Part shown: positions 17,150-24,889 of the stretch, piece by piece | Layout of the letters: each line of letters starts with the position of its first letter | How positions within the stretch are numbered: position 1 is the first letter of the stretch | Assembly (NCBI GenBank): GCA_947254375.1 | Contig: CAMYCF010000006.1 | Location: 1 to 64,000, forward strand | Source: an uncultured Mobilibacterium sp. | GTDB lineage: Bacteria; Bacillota; Clostridia; Peptostreptococcales; Anaerovoracaceae | Reading direction: 5' to 3' | Length of the DNA: 64,000 nucleotides | Notes under the pieces: model-generated | What the model was told of the DNA's origin: nothing | Seen by the model: only the letters and a program-made list of their open reading frames with translations | The model's database searches: none | Position numbers and translations under genes: made by a program

Positions 17150-17179
17150 CCTTTCCGAGGCGGTCTATGATGTTATAAT
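17150..17179 (+). promoter_or_regulatory. Possible promoter of the thioredoxin-CcdA pair
   Basis: TATAAT at 17174-17179 lies 33 bases before ATG 17212; the -35 region (about 17151, CTTTCC) is poor. No clear terminator separates it from the prd-like cluster, so read-through is also possible. Confidence 0.4.
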
Positions 17180-17211
17180 TAGACTCGAGTAAAATGTTGA
17201 AGGGGTAGATC

Positions 17212-17730
17212 ATGGCAAACAATAAAACAGCGAAAACATTGACGATAGTCCTCGTCATAGTGATAATAGGCGGGATATTCGTATATAAGCAGATGGGGCG
17301 CATCAAAAACTCGGGCGACGCCGGCGGCAAATATCCGCTCGAGATCGAGAAGATCGACATGCAGACGGTAACAGGATACGGACTGCCGACGATAATAGAC
17401 GCGAGCGCGGACAACTGCCCGCCTTGCAAAAAGATGGCACCTGACATCAAGGCCCTGCACAAGGAATACGACGGCAAAGCCGTCATACAGACGATAAACG
17501 TTTCAAAGCACGGAGACGGCATAAAGGACTGGCCTGTACAGGTCACGCCTGCGCTCTTTTTCTTCAATGCGGACGGGACGCCGTACGTTCCGAGCAAGGA
17601 CATGCTTTCGCGCATATCGTTCTCAAAGTACAACAATAAGGCTACGGGAGAGCACATCTTTACTACGCATGAAGGCAGCCTGACGAAGAGCGAGTTGAAG
17701 GACGTCCTCAAAGACATGGGGGTCAAGTAG
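17212..17730 (+). CDS. Membrane-anchored thioredoxin-like protein (CPPC)
   Basis: The 172-residue protein has one N-terminal membrane helix (about residues 9-26) and then an exposed thioredoxin fold. The active site is Cys69-Pro-Pro-Cys72 in SADNCPPCKKMAPDI, and the cis-proline region reads QVTPALFFF. Its orientation should place the fold outside the cytoplasmic membrane. It likely reduces disulfides in exported proteins and is itself kept reduced by the CcdA-like protein encoded one base downstream of its stop. The pair is a standard extracytoplasmic thiol relay. It starts 97 bases after the prd-like cluster, which also depends on thiols, but a cytosolic reductase would not obviously use an external relay. 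Confidence 0.82.
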   Translation: MANNKTAKTLTIVLVIVIIGGIFVYKQMGRIKNSGDAGGKYPLEIEKIDMQTVTGYGLPTIIDASADNCPPCKKMAPDIKALHKEYDGKAVIQTINVSKHGDGIKDWPVQVTPALFFFNADGTPYVPSKDMLSRISFSKYNNKATGEHIFTTHEGSLTKSELKDVLKDMGVK

Positions 17731-17731
17731 C

Positions 17732-18424
17732 ATGATCGACGGTTTGCTTGCCACTCTTGCGAAAGGCATGACTGACAGCGCTTGGCTCGCGCCCGTCTTC
17801 GCCTTCGTCGCAGGTGTCTTCGCATCGTTCCTACCGTGTTCGCTTTCGTCGATACCTCTGATCATAGGTTATGTCGGCGGATCGGGCGAAGAGGATACGA
17901 AGAAGGCGTTCAAATTTTCGATCGTGTTTGCGGTCGGTGCCGCGGTCACGTATACGGCGCTCGGAGTTGCGGCGGCGACGGCCGGCAAGCTCCTCGGCAC
18001 ATCGTCGAAGGTGTGGTTCATCTTCCTCGGCGCGCTCATGGTCCTCATGGCGCTTCAGATGTGGGGGGTGTTCGAGATAATACCTTCGAGCTACCTGACG
18101 TCGAAGAACACGAAGAAAGGATATCTCGGGGCATTTATCACGGGACTCCTCGGCGGAGTGTTCGCGACGCCGTGCTCGACGCCCGTCCTTGTGGCTGTCC
18201 TCGCCGTCGTGGCGGGCAAAGGCAGCATCGCCTGGGGAGCCTTCCTGCTCCTACTGTATGCGCTAGGCCACGGCATACTCGCGGTCATCGCCGGCACATC
18301 GGTCGGCTTCGTGAGAAAAATGTCGGCGGATCCGAAATACGGGAAATGGAGCAAGGCGCTGAACGTCGTTTTCGGGCTTTTGATCCTGGCGATCGGCTTT
18401 TATATGTTTTATCTCGGCTTTTAG
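17732..18424 (+). CDS. CcdA/DsbD-like membrane thiol-disulfide transporter
   Basis: The 230-residue protein has six predicted membrane helices and the two conserved half-sites of the CcdA/DsbD core: Phe-Leu-Pro-Cys36 in the first helix and Ala-Thr-Pro-Cys148 in the fourth, each next to a proline. These cysteines form a disulfide that relays electrons from cytosolic thioredoxin to an external acceptor. The gene starts one base after the stop of the membrane thioredoxin, so the acceptor is almost certainly that protein. No cytochrome c genes are visible, so a role in cytochrome maturation is unlikely. A terminator follows at 18446. Confidence 0.85.
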   Translation: MIDGLLATLAKGMTDSAWLAPVFAFVAGVFASFLPCSLSSIPLIIGYVGGSGEEDTKKAFKFSIVFAVGAAVTYTALGVAAATAGKLLGTSSKVWFIFLGALMVLMALQMWGVFEIIPSSYLTSKNTKKGYLGAFITGLLGGVFATPCSTPVLVAVLAVVAGKGSIAWGAFLLLLYALGHGILAVIAGTSVGFVRKMSADPKYGKWSKALNVVFGLLILAIGFYMFYLGF

Positions 18425-18445
18425 AAAAACGAGCTTTTATAGGAT

Positions 18446-18480
18446 CGGGCGGTGCCTGCGGGGCCGCTCGGTTTTTATTT
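18446..18480 (+). terminator. Intrinsic terminator after the CcdA-like gene
   Basis: CGGGCGG (18446-18452) pairs with CCGCTCG (18464-18470, one G-U pair), followed by GTTTTTATTTT. Confidence 0.75.
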
Positions 18481-18554
18481 TACCCGAACTCCGAATGCAC
18501 TAATAAAAGTGCCGAAACATCACAAAACGATAACACAACATACTTCTGTAACAC

Positions 18555-18583
18555 TTGAAAATCAAGGGTTGAATAGTTATAAT
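18555..18583 (+). promoter_or_regulatory. Promoter of the cdaA-cdaR-glmM operon
   Basis: TTGAAA (18555-18560), 17 bases, TATAAT (18578-18583). It lies about 75 bases upstream of the cdaA start, in the only sizeable gap before the operon. Confidence 0.75.
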
Positions 18584-18659
18584 AAATTAAATATGTATGT
18601 AAGCTCGCAAATAATAATAAGCGGGACGGCGGACGGAAAAGCGATCGGAAGGAAGGGAA

Positions 18660-19505
18660 ATGATTGAGACCATAGGCGGGATTTTAAGGAGTTTCAGATT
18701 CGCCGATGCGATCGATATAGCGATAGTCTCCTACATAGTGTATAAAACGCTCGGTTTTATCAGGGAGACGAGGGCTCAGCAACTGGTGCGTGGACTTGCG
18801 GTACTCGTACTGGTCTTTTTGATGTCCAAACTTTTTGACCTTTACCTTCTCAACTGGCTCCTCAAGAGCCTGCTCGCCATGGGCATGTTCGCGATCGTCG
18901 TGGTCTTCCAGCCGGAGCTCAGGCGCGCGCTCGAGCAGATGGGACGCAGGAACCTGGCGGCGGACCAGCTCAAAAACATAGACAAGGAACACGCCGTTTC
19001 CATAGTGAATAATATGATAAATGCGATCGACGATTTTTCGGCGAACAGGACGGGGGCGCTCATCGCTATAGAGCGCAGCACGATGCTGTCCGACATAGTT
19101 GAAACGGGAGCGATCGTAGACGCCGACATCTCGACGAGGCTGCTCGAGAATCTTTTTTACAAAGGTGCTCCTCTGCACGACGGTGCCGTCATAATAAGGG
19201 GAGACAGGGTATACGCGGCGAGCTGCGTCCTTCCTCTTTCACAGAAAAAGAACCTCGGCAAGAACCTCGGGACGCGCCACCGCGCGGGTCTCGGCCTCAG
19301 TGAGCAGTCGGATGCGCTCGTGATCATCGTCTCCGAGGAGACGGGCGTAATATCGGTCGCGGAGAACGGCATGATAAGGAGATTCATGGATCTCAAATCG
19401 CTCGAGAAGATGCTTCTCGACCTCTATATACAGGACGAGGAAACGATCTACGAAAGGATCGGCAGGATCCTCAACAGAGGAGGTGGAAAGCACGATGGAA
19501 AGTAG
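18660..19505 (+). CDS. cdaA: Diadenylate cyclase CdaA
   Basis: The 281-residue protein has three N-terminal membrane helices (residues about 10-80) and a DisA_N cyclase domain (about 100-250). The catalytic motifs Asp-Gly-Ala (LHDGAVIIRGD) and Arg-His-Arg (LGTRHRAGLGL) are intact. It makes c-di-AMP from two ATP at the membrane. The order cdaA-cdaR-glmM is the conserved Firmicute operon, in which CdaR and GlmM modulate cyclase activity. KtrAB, a known c-di-AMP effector, is encoded at 1760-3775. ATG 18660 follows GGAAGGG. Confidence 0.95.
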   Translation: MIETIGGILRSFRFADAIDIAIVSYIVYKTLGFIRETRAQQLVRGLAVLVLVFLMSKLFDLYLLNWLLKSLLAMGMFAIVVVFQPELRRALEQMGRRNLAADQLKNIDKEHAVSIVNNMINAIDDFSANRTGALIAIERSTMLSDIVETGAIVDADISTRLLENLFYKGAPLHDGAVIIRGDRVYAASCVLPLSQKKNLGKNLGTRHRAGLGLSEQSDALVIIVSEETGVISVAENGMIRRFMDLKSLEKMLLDLYIQDEETIYERIGRILNRGGGKHDGK

Positions 19506-20697
19506 AAAGAAGGGCATAAACAAGCGCAATCTCGTTCTGTCTATCGTGATCGCCTTCGCAATGTGGATCTTCGTCGTATACAACGTAAACCCTACGATGA
19601 CGCGGACTTTCAAGGACGTCCCGATAACGCTCCTTAACGAGAACGTTCTCAGGGAAAACGGAATGGCAGTAAAGTCCATGGACGTCGATTCCATAGACAT
19701 CACGGTAAGAGCGAAACGCCGGGTGCTCGACGACATACAGTCGGGTCAGATCAAGGTGAACGCCGACGTCGCCGATGCCGGCAAAGGGGACAATCCGATC
19801 TCCCTTTCGGTCGTCATCCCGAATGATGCGATCGTGAAGAAACAGAGCGTCAAGCGGGTCAACATCAGCGTCGAGGACCTCGTGAAGAAGAAGGTCGATG
19901 CGAAGGCCGTGTTCGTCGACGGGTCGAACGATCACACTGAGCCGAGCGCGCTGTCGCAGAGCGATTCGCAGGTGACGGTTTCGGGCGCGAAGAGCCTGGT
20001 CGGCAGGGTCTCATATGTGCGGCTGTCGCTCGATTCGAAGAAAGTCGGCGATTCGGCAAGATCTTTCAGCGTAAAGCCGGAGGCTGTCGATAAAAACGGC
20101 AAGGAGATCAAGTTCATCAAAAGCAGCCCGGGGCGCATATCCGTTAAGGCGGTAAAAGCATACACGAAGAAGGTGGCCCTCAACGTAAAAGTGAACAACC
20201 CTGACAGTACCATGTACAGCAGGACGTACGACGCGCCGTCATCCGTCGTCATCAAGGGCAAAAAAACCGACATTAAGAAGATAACGAGCATCGATACGCA
20301 GACGATAGATCTTTCGGGCATCACCGAAAACACATCGGTGCCGATATCGTACGTATTGCCGGACGGCATAGAGATAGCGAACGAATCTATGGGCCTTAAG
20401 CTCGATGTAAAGATAGAGGGATATCCTCAGAAGACGATCGACATCGGCGGAGATTCGGTCAAGATAGTGAACGTACCTGACGGCTCCGTTGCGACGGTGA
20501 ACGACGGATCGATACCGGTCATCGTGTCGTCCGACAGGTCGAACATAGACAGCATAACGGCGGCGGATATAACCGTTACGGTGGATGCCGGAAACTCTGG
20601 CAAGGGTACATACTATCTGAAGCCGACTATAAAGACGTCATCTAATGTACGCCATGCGTCACTGAACGTATCAGGCATAAGCATAACAATAAGCTAA
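19495..20697 (+). CDS. cdaR: CdaR (YbbR-domain) regulator of diadenylate cyclase
   Basis: The 400-residue protein has one N-terminal membrane helix (LVLSIVIAFAMWIFVVYN) followed by an exported region of four YbbR repeats, each about 80 residues (for example FKDVPITLLNEN and YPQKTIDIGG starts). It overlaps the end of cdaA by 11 bases. A GTG at 19483 is an alternative start, but AGGAGG at 19477-19482 is better spaced for ATG 19495. In Bacillus and Listeria CdaR sits in the membrane with CdaA and lowers or adjusts its activity. glmM follows after 11 bases. Confidence 0.9.
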   Translation: MESRKKGINKRNLVLSIVIAFAMWIFVVYNVNPTMTRTFKDVPITLLNENVLRENGMAVKSMDVDSIDITVRAKRRVLDDIQSGQIKVNADVADAGKGDNPISLSVVIPNDAIVKKQSVKRVNISVEDLVKKKVDAKAVFVDGSNDHTEPSALSQSDSQVTVSGAKSLVGRVSYVRLSLDSKKVGDSARSFSVKPEAVDKNGKEIKFIKSSPGRISVKAVKAYTKKVALNVKVNNPDSTMYSRTYDAPSSVVIKGKKTDIKKITSIDTQTIDLSGITENTSVPISYVLPDGIEIANESMGLKLDVKIEGYPQKTIDIGGDSVKIVNVPDGSVATVNDGSIPVIVSSDRSNIDSITAADITVTVDAGNSGKGTYYLKPTIKTSSNVRHASLNVSGISITIS

Positions 20698-20708
20698 AGG
20701 AGAAAAAC

Positions 20709-22064
20709 ATGGGAAGATTATTCGGTACCGACGGAGTAAGGGGAGTCGCCAATAAAGACCTCACGGCGACATTGGCTTTCGAAATAGGAAGAGCGGCGGC
20801 TTTCGTCCTCGGAAAAGAAAACGAAAAGCCGGTATTCGTTATAGGTAAGGACACGAGGATATCGGGAGACATGCTGGAAAACGCACTGACGGCCGGCGTC
20901 CTTTCGGTAGGCGGCAACGTTATAAAAGTGGGCGTAATGCCGACACCTGCGGTCGCTTATCTCGTAAAACACTATGACGGCGATGCGGGAGTCGTTATCT
21001 CCGCATCCCACAACACATTCGAGTACAACGGGATAAAAATATTCAACGGCGACGGATTCAAGCTCGACGACAGGATCGAAGAGAAGATCGAAGATATAAT
21101 CCTGTCCGGCGAGTTCTCTCATCCGGAGTACGTCGGAGACAGGCTCGGAAGGTGCGTCGAAGCCGAGGAGAACGCTTTGGGCGTATACACGAAATTCCTC
21201 GAAAGCACGATCGATGCCGACCTTTCCGGACTGAAGGTCGTTCTCGACACGGCGAACGGAGCGTCCTACATCACGGCTCCGACCGTATATGAGGCCCTAG
21301 GAGCCGACGTCACGACGCTTTTCCACGATCCTGACGGAATAAACATCAATGAAGGATGCGGATCGACGCACCCTGAAGCCCTTCAACAGAAGGTCGTAGA
21401 ACTCGGCGCCGATATCGGTCTTGCCTTCGACGGAGACGCCGACAGGCTCATAGTAGTAGACGAAAAAGGAAGGCTCGTCGACGGCGACAGGATAATGTGC
21501 ATATGCGGAAAGATGCTCAGCGATGAGGGAGTCCTTTTCGGAGACAAGGTGACGGCTACGGTAATGAGCAACATCGGTCTCGGTAAATACCTCGCCGAAT
21601 ACGGAATAGGAGTCGACGTAACGAAGGTCGGCGACAGATACGTGCTCGAATCCATGCTCGAGACGGGCGGCGTACTCGGCGGCGAGCAGTCGGGACACAT
21701 GATATTCCTCAACCTAACGACGACCGGAGACGGAGTGCTCTCGTCACTCCAGTTCATAAGGGCGCTTTTGGCATCGGGCAAAAAAGTCAGCGAGCTCAGA
21801 GATGAGATAAAGATCTATCCGCAGGCTCTCGTCAATGCTAAAGTGGATCCTGAGAAAAAGACTCTCGTCCTTGAAGATCCCGCGATAAAAGCGAAGATCG
21901 CCGAGACCGAAGCGAAGGTCGAAGGCACGGGAAGGGTGCTCATAAGGGTATCCGGGACAGAGCCGATCATCAGGGTAATGCTTGAAGGCGAGGACGCCTC
22001 GGAAATACAAGGCTATGCGGAAGATATAGCCGACATGATAATCGACAGATACGGAATCAAATAG
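20709..22064 (+). CDS. glmM: Phosphoglucosamine mutase GlmM
   Basis: This 451-residue enzyme converts glucosamine-6-phosphate to glucosamine-1-phosphate for UDP-GlcNAc and peptidoglycan synthesis. All family motifs are intact: the phosphoserine loop SASHNTFEYNG (Ser100), the metal loop AFDGDADRLI, the sugar loop GGEQSGHMI and the phosphate-binding RVSGTEPIIRVM. Length and start (AAAGGAG, ATG 20709) are typical. In the cda operon GlmM also binds and restrains CdaA. A strong terminator follows. Confidence 0.97.
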   Translation: MGRLFGTDGVRGVANKDLTATLAFEIGRAAAFVLGKENEKPVFVIGKDTRISGDMLENALTAGVLSVGGNVIKVGVMPTPAVAYLVKHYDGDAGVVISASHNTFEYNGIKIFNGDGFKLDDRIEEKIEDIILSGEFSHPEYVGDRLGRCVEAEENALGVYTKFLESTIDADLSGLKVVLDTANGASYITAPTVYEALGADVTTLFHDPDGININEGCGSTHPEALQQKVVELGADIGLAFDGDADRLIVVDEKGRLVDGDRIMCICGKMLSDEGVLFGDKVTATVMSNIGLGKYLAEYGIGVDVTKVGDRYVLESMLETGGVLGGEQSGHMIFLNLTTTGDGVLSSLQFIRALLASGKKVSELRDEIKIYPQALVNAKVDPEKKTLVLEDPAIKAKIAETEAKVEGTGRVLIRVSGTEPIIRVMLEGEDASEIQGYAEDIADMIIDRYGIK

Positions 22065-22072
22065 GACAGTAT

Positions 22073-22117
22073 CTCGCGGGACACCGTATCAAAATGGCGT
22101 TCCCGCGAGTTTTTTTC
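22073..22117 (+). terminator. Intrinsic terminator after glmM
   Basis: CTCGCGGGA (22073-22081) pairs perfectly with TCCCGCGAG (22101-22109), followed by eight Ts. Confidence 0.9.
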
Positions 22118-22184
22118 TAAAAGGCGCTTTTAACGGCGTTTTTGCTGAGCGATACTTTTACAGACAGGCTATTTGTTGGTGACT

Positions 22185-23876
22185 ATGATCCGGGAAGACA
22201 GCAAAGCTCAAAAAATGTATATGCGCTGGCTCAGGGCCAAAGACGTGGGGCCGATCTCCAGAAGGGAGCTCCACGGCATGGTCTCGGATCTCGATGAGAT
22301 CGAGGCGCGCTTTTCGTGCGATCCCGTCTTCGGCGAAGCGGGCATGACCGCACCGATAGGCATAGGCACCGACAGGATGAACGTATGGACGGCGGCGAGG
22401 ACGGCGTTCGGGATAGCGAAGACCGTCTGCGATGCTGATATGCGCAGAAAGGGACTTGTTGTCGCTTACGATGCCCGCGAAAACTCGAGGGAGTTTGCCG
22501 AGGCCGCCGCGAGGATATGCGCCCGCGAAGGCGTTCAGGTGTTCTTCTTAAGGGATCCGGCGCCGCTTTCTCTCGTTTCATTTGCCGTAAGGGAGTTTTC
22601 ATGCGCCGGCGGGATCGTCGTGACATCGGCTGACGAAAGGCCGGGCTACGGCGGAATAAGGGCTTACGCTCCTGGCGGCAGTCACATCTCTGAGACAGCG
22701 GCGAGGGCCGTAAAAAACAGGATCGATATATCGCCGGATCCTTTCGATATGCTTGAGACTGCCGAAGATTTCGACATGCTCTGCGCAAAAGCACGCATAG
22801 TGAATATACCTTCGAAACTGTTCGGCAAATACATAGACAGAGTAAGGCCGGCCGCTGATTTTACCGAAATAGGCGCCGATGCAAGGAGTTCGCTTAAGAT
22901 CTCATACAGCTGCGCCCGCGGTACAGCCGAGGGATACATGGGAAAAATGTTCGATGCATTCGGTTTTACCGATGTTACGGCGATATACGAAATGGGCCGG
23001 GAGGAAGCGGTAAAAGCCGCAGATGACCTCGGCGCGGATATTTTATTCCTGACAGACCACAACGGCACTTCCCTTGAAGTCGCCGCTCGGGAAAAAGACG
23101 GCAGCTTCGGCATTCTCACGGGCAACATGGCGGGATCGCTCGTCATCGACTTTCTGCTCCTCAAGAACGCGCTGTCCGATCGCCCGAAGGAGGATATCTT
23201 CTGCATCGCGTCCATGGTGTCGGCAAAAACGGCGAAGCGCATCTGCGATGTGTACGGCGCGAAGCTGTACGCGACGATGCGCGAGTCGAGATATTTTACG
23301 GCGCTCATAAGGGAGAACGACGAAGAAGGCAAAGGCAATTTTATAGCCGGATTCGACGAAAAAGGCGGATGCATGATCGGAAAAGCCGCTATGGAGAAGG
23401 ATGCGATGCTGACGGCGATCGTACTTTCGCTCGTTGCCGCGTCGGTAAAAGCGAGCGGCGTGACGCTCTTCGACCAGCTTCGTTTTATAGCGAAGGAATG
23501 CGGGGATGCGGCCGAGAGGAACGTTTCTTTTACCCGTGAAGATGAGATCGGGAAAGAGACCCTCGAAGCGGCGATCCGCTATCTGAGAAAAGAAGGGAGC
23601 CACTTCGGCGCCAAGATATCGGATGCGACCGGCGTCGATGTCGAGAAATTCGTCGACCTCGCTCCGCGTGCCGAAATGCTCTGCTACAAGCTGAGCGACG
23701 ACGGAAGGCTGATAGCGTACACGGATGAAGGCGGATCGAAGCTCGTCCTGCACTGCGGTTTTTACGGAGACGATGCCGAAAGAAAAGCGGCGGCGCTCTC
23801 GGTATTTTTGGAAACGTACTTCGGGATGTTCCTCGATGAATATGAGAAGGAGCGTAAAGGATCGGAGGTGCGGTAA
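22185..23876 (+). CDS. Phosphohexomutase-family homologue lacking the catalytic serine and metal loop
   Basis: The protein (563 residues from ATG 22185; TTG 22173 is possible) keeps the overall layout of alpha-D-phosphohexomutases: GLVVAYDARENSREFA early, GGIVVTSADERPGYGG at the active-site position, then two further domains and a short C-terminal domain. The catalytic Ser-His-Asn (Thr-Ala-Ser-His-Asn-Pro in active members) reads Thr-Ser-Ala-Asp-Glu-Arg-Pro. The metal loop Asp-Gly-Asp-Ala-Asp-Arg is replaced by LTDHNGTSLEVA, and the sugar loop Gly-Glu-Glu-Ser-Gly-His by GFDEKGGCMIG. It is probably not a working mutase but a pseudoenzyme or a diverged binding protein. The frame is long and intact, so it seems maintained. 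galE follows after one base; glmM ends 120 bases upstream, beyond a terminator. Confidence 0.65.
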   Translation: MIREDSKAQKMYMRWLRAKDVGPISRRELHGMVSDLDEIEARFSCDPVFGEAGMTAPIGIGTDRMNVWTAARTAFGIAKTVCDADMRRKGLVVAYDARENSREFAEAAARICAREGVQVFFLRDPAPLSLVSFAVREFSCAGGIVVTSADERPGYGGIRAYAPGGSHISETAARAVKNRIDISPDPFDMLETAEDFDMLCAKARIVNIPSKLFGKYIDRVRPAADFTEIGADARSSLKISYSCARGTAEGYMGKMFDAFGFTDVTAIYEMGREEAVKAADDLGADILFLTDHNGTSLEVAAREKDGSFGILTGNMAGSLVIDFLLLKNALSDRPKEDIFCIASMVSAKTAKRICDVYGAKLYATMRESRYFTALIRENDEEGKGNFIAGFDEKGGCMIGKAAMEKDAMLTAIVLSLVAASVKASGVTLFDQLRFIAKECGDAAERNVSFTREDEIGKETLEAAIRYLRKEGSHFGAKISDATGVDVEKFVDLAPRAEMLCYKLSDDGRLIAYTDEGGSKLVLHCGFYGDDAERKAAALSVFLETYFGMFLDEYEKERKGSEVR

Positions 23877-23877
23877 G

Positions 23878-24885
23878 ATGAAGATCCTTTTGACGGGAGG
23901 CCTCGGATACATAGGCTCACACACTGCGACAGAGCTGTCGGCGAAAGGATACGATGTCGCCGTTCTTGACGACTGCTCCAACAGTTCGCCGGACACGGCC
24001 CGGACCCTCGAAAAGCTGACCGGAAGGAAGGTGCCTTTTTACAGGATCGATGCGTGCGACTGCGACGGAGTGACCGCCGTTCTCGAGCGCGAAAAGCCGG
24101 ATGTCGTGATCCATTTTGCCGGGCTCAAATCGATACGCGGATCCATAGCGGAGCCGGACAGGTATTTCAGGACGAATATAGGCGCGGCGCGCGGTGTCAT
24201 ATGCGCTATGGAAAAGTGCGGCGTCAGGGACTTCATATTCAGCTCGAGCGCCTGCGTTTACAGTTCTCAGGGCGAGTCGCCGTATTCGGAGAAAAGCCCT
24301 CTGGCAGGGGCGCATCCTTACGCCGAGACGAAGATCATCATCGAGGATATGCTGCATGAAGACTGCGTCGGTAAAAGGGATGTCCGCGCCATGTCGCTTC
24401 GGTATTTCAACCCCGTCGGCGTCCACGAGAGCGGGCTCCTCCGTGAAAATATACAGGGGAGGCCTGAAAACCTCGCACCCGCGGTAGTCGCTGCGGTAAA
24501 AGGTAAATACGACCTCAAGGTCTTCGGAGACGACTACGACACGCCGGACGGAACGTGCATCAGGGATTTTATACACATATGCGACCTCGCGGCGGGGCAC
24601 GTCGCGGCGCTCGAATACATGAAGAACGTGATGCCGAAGCTGAACGAGGGCGGAAGTGCATACGAAGTCTTCAACCTCGGCTCAGGCAGGGGTTACAGTG
24701 TGCTCGATTTTATAAAAACATTCGAAAGGGTGAACGGAGTCACCGTTCCTTATGAAATGGGAAAGAGGAGGGACGGGGATCTCGCCGTCGTATATGCCGA
24801 CATAAAAAAAGCCGAAACGCTGATGGGCTGGCGCCCGCGCTTCGGCTTGGATGACATGTGCGCATCTCTGAAGGTCCTGCTTTAG
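23878..24885 (+). CDS. galE: UDP-glucose 4-epimerase
   Basis: This 335-residue extended short-chain dehydrogenase has the NAD-binding GGLGYIGSHT at residues 7-16, the catalytic Ser in FSSSACVYS and the Tyr-x-x-x-Lys pair in HPYAETK. RDFIHICDLAAGH and MGWRPRFGLDDMC in the C-terminal part are typical of GalE. It interconverts UDP-glucose and UDP-galactose for envelope polysaccharides. The start at 23878 is placed one base after the previous stop, with GGAGGTG upstream; it is co-transcribed with the mutase homologue. Confidence 0.93.
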   Translation: MKILLTGGLGYIGSHTATELSAKGYDVAVLDDCSNSSPDTARTLEKLTGRKVPFYRIDACDCDGVTAVLEREKPDVVIHFAGLKSIRGSIAEPDRYFRTNIGAARGVICAMEKCGVRDFIFSSSACVYSSQGESPYSEKSPLAGAHPYAETKIIIEDMLHEDCVGKRDVRAMSLRYFNPVGVHESGLLRENIQGRPENLAPAVVAAVKGKYDLKVFGDDYDTPDGTCIRDFIHICDLAAGHVAALEYMKNVMPKLNEGGSAYEVFNLGSGRGYSVLDFIKTFERVNGVTVPYEMGKRRDGDLAVVYADIKKAETLMGWRPRFGLDDMCASLKVLL

Positions 24886-24889
24886 ATTT

